A stretch of 5,923 nucleotides of DNA from an uncultured Eggerthellaceae bacterium. Lineage in GTDB: Bacteria > Actinomycetota > Coriobacteriia > Coriobacteriales > Eggerthellaceae. The stretch is taken from the NCBI GenBank assembly GCA_902497215.1, contig CABVEH010000084.1, positions 1-5,923 of the forward strand, in the 5' to 3' direction. Positions 5,888 to 5,923 of the stretch are shown here, piece by piece. The translations under genes and the position numbers were made by a program. Position 1 is the stretch's first letter; every line of letters starts with the position of its first letter. Under the pieces are notes generated by a model, which was given only the letters and a program-made list of their open reading frames with translations, did not search any database and had not been told where the DNA came from.

Positions 5888-5923
5888 CTTTTGACACACC
5901 CGAGAAACAGGGTGTGTCAAAAG
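5888..5923. repeat. Perfect 14-bp inverted repeat at the right edge
   Basis: CTTTTGACACACCC (5888-5901), loop GAGAAACA (5902-5909), then GGGTGTGTCAAAAG (5910-5923). All 14 positions pair, and the stem might extend beyond the window. The T-run is on the 5' side and the A-run on the 3' side, the reverse of an intrinsic terminator in either direction. With the adjacent GGGGGACG units this looks like a REP-type or transposon-end structure. Confidence 0.6.

Noticed and set aside
5888..5923. Intrinsic transcription terminator for the kinase-Vsr gene
   Set aside because: The stem is strong, but the T-run precedes and the A-run ends it on both strands, so there is no U-tract after the stem within the window.
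1..5923. CRISPR arrays, tRNA or rRNA genes
   Set aside because: No regularly spaced repeats and no cloverleaf or rRNA-like segments were seen; nearly all sequence is explained by four genes.

Overview
The window is high-GC DNA with dense, mostly G/C-ending codons but free use of ATA and AGG. Together with the gene types this suggests a high-GC Gram-positive bacterium, possibly a gut coriobacterium (Eggerthella/Slackia-like). That placement is an inference from style, not a database match. Almost all of the window is coding: three genes on the minus strand and one long gene on the plus strand, diverging from an 88-bp intergenic region (4302-4389).

Minus-strand operon (4301 down to 1, running off the left edge). 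A diacylglycerol-kinase/YegS-type lipid kinase (GTG start) is followed after 4 nt by a complete ABC exporter half-transporter of 706 residues. Its stop overlaps by 4 nt (GTGA) the GTG start of a second half-transporter, of which the first 412 codons are present. The two ABC proteins look like a heterodimeric exporter (YheI/YheH = BmrC/BmrD, TM287/288 type). The first subunit carries the degenerate-site substitutions (Asp for the catalytic Glu, Gln for the switch His) and a large external loop between TM1 and TM2. The tight spacing implies one mRNA and coupled translation. A lipid or hydrophobic-drug connection between the kinase and the exporter is plausible but unproven.

Divergent control region. 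It holds a perfect TATAAT reading into the lipid kinase and a perfect 6-4-6 dyad (ATGCCG-ATTG-CGGCAT) lying over its predicted -35 position. A strong Shine-Dalgarno sequence precedes the plus-strand gene.

Plus-strand gene (4390-5847). This 485-residue open frame joins two unrelated domains: an N-terminal BadF/BadG-type ATPase (N-acetylglucosamine-kinase-like ASKHA fold, about residues 1-340) and a C-terminal Vsr-type DNA mismatch endonuclease (about residues 350-485). There is no stop codon between them. A perfect 10-bp stem, 5-nt loop hairpin sits exactly at the junction (5399-5423). This apparent sugar-kinase/nuclease fusion is the most unusual item in the window.

Right edge (5848-5923). 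A short noncoding tail contains two GGGGGACG units 18 nt apart and a perfect 14-bp inverted repeat ending at the last base. It resembles REP/RAYT-type or other mobile repeat DNA more than a transcription terminator.
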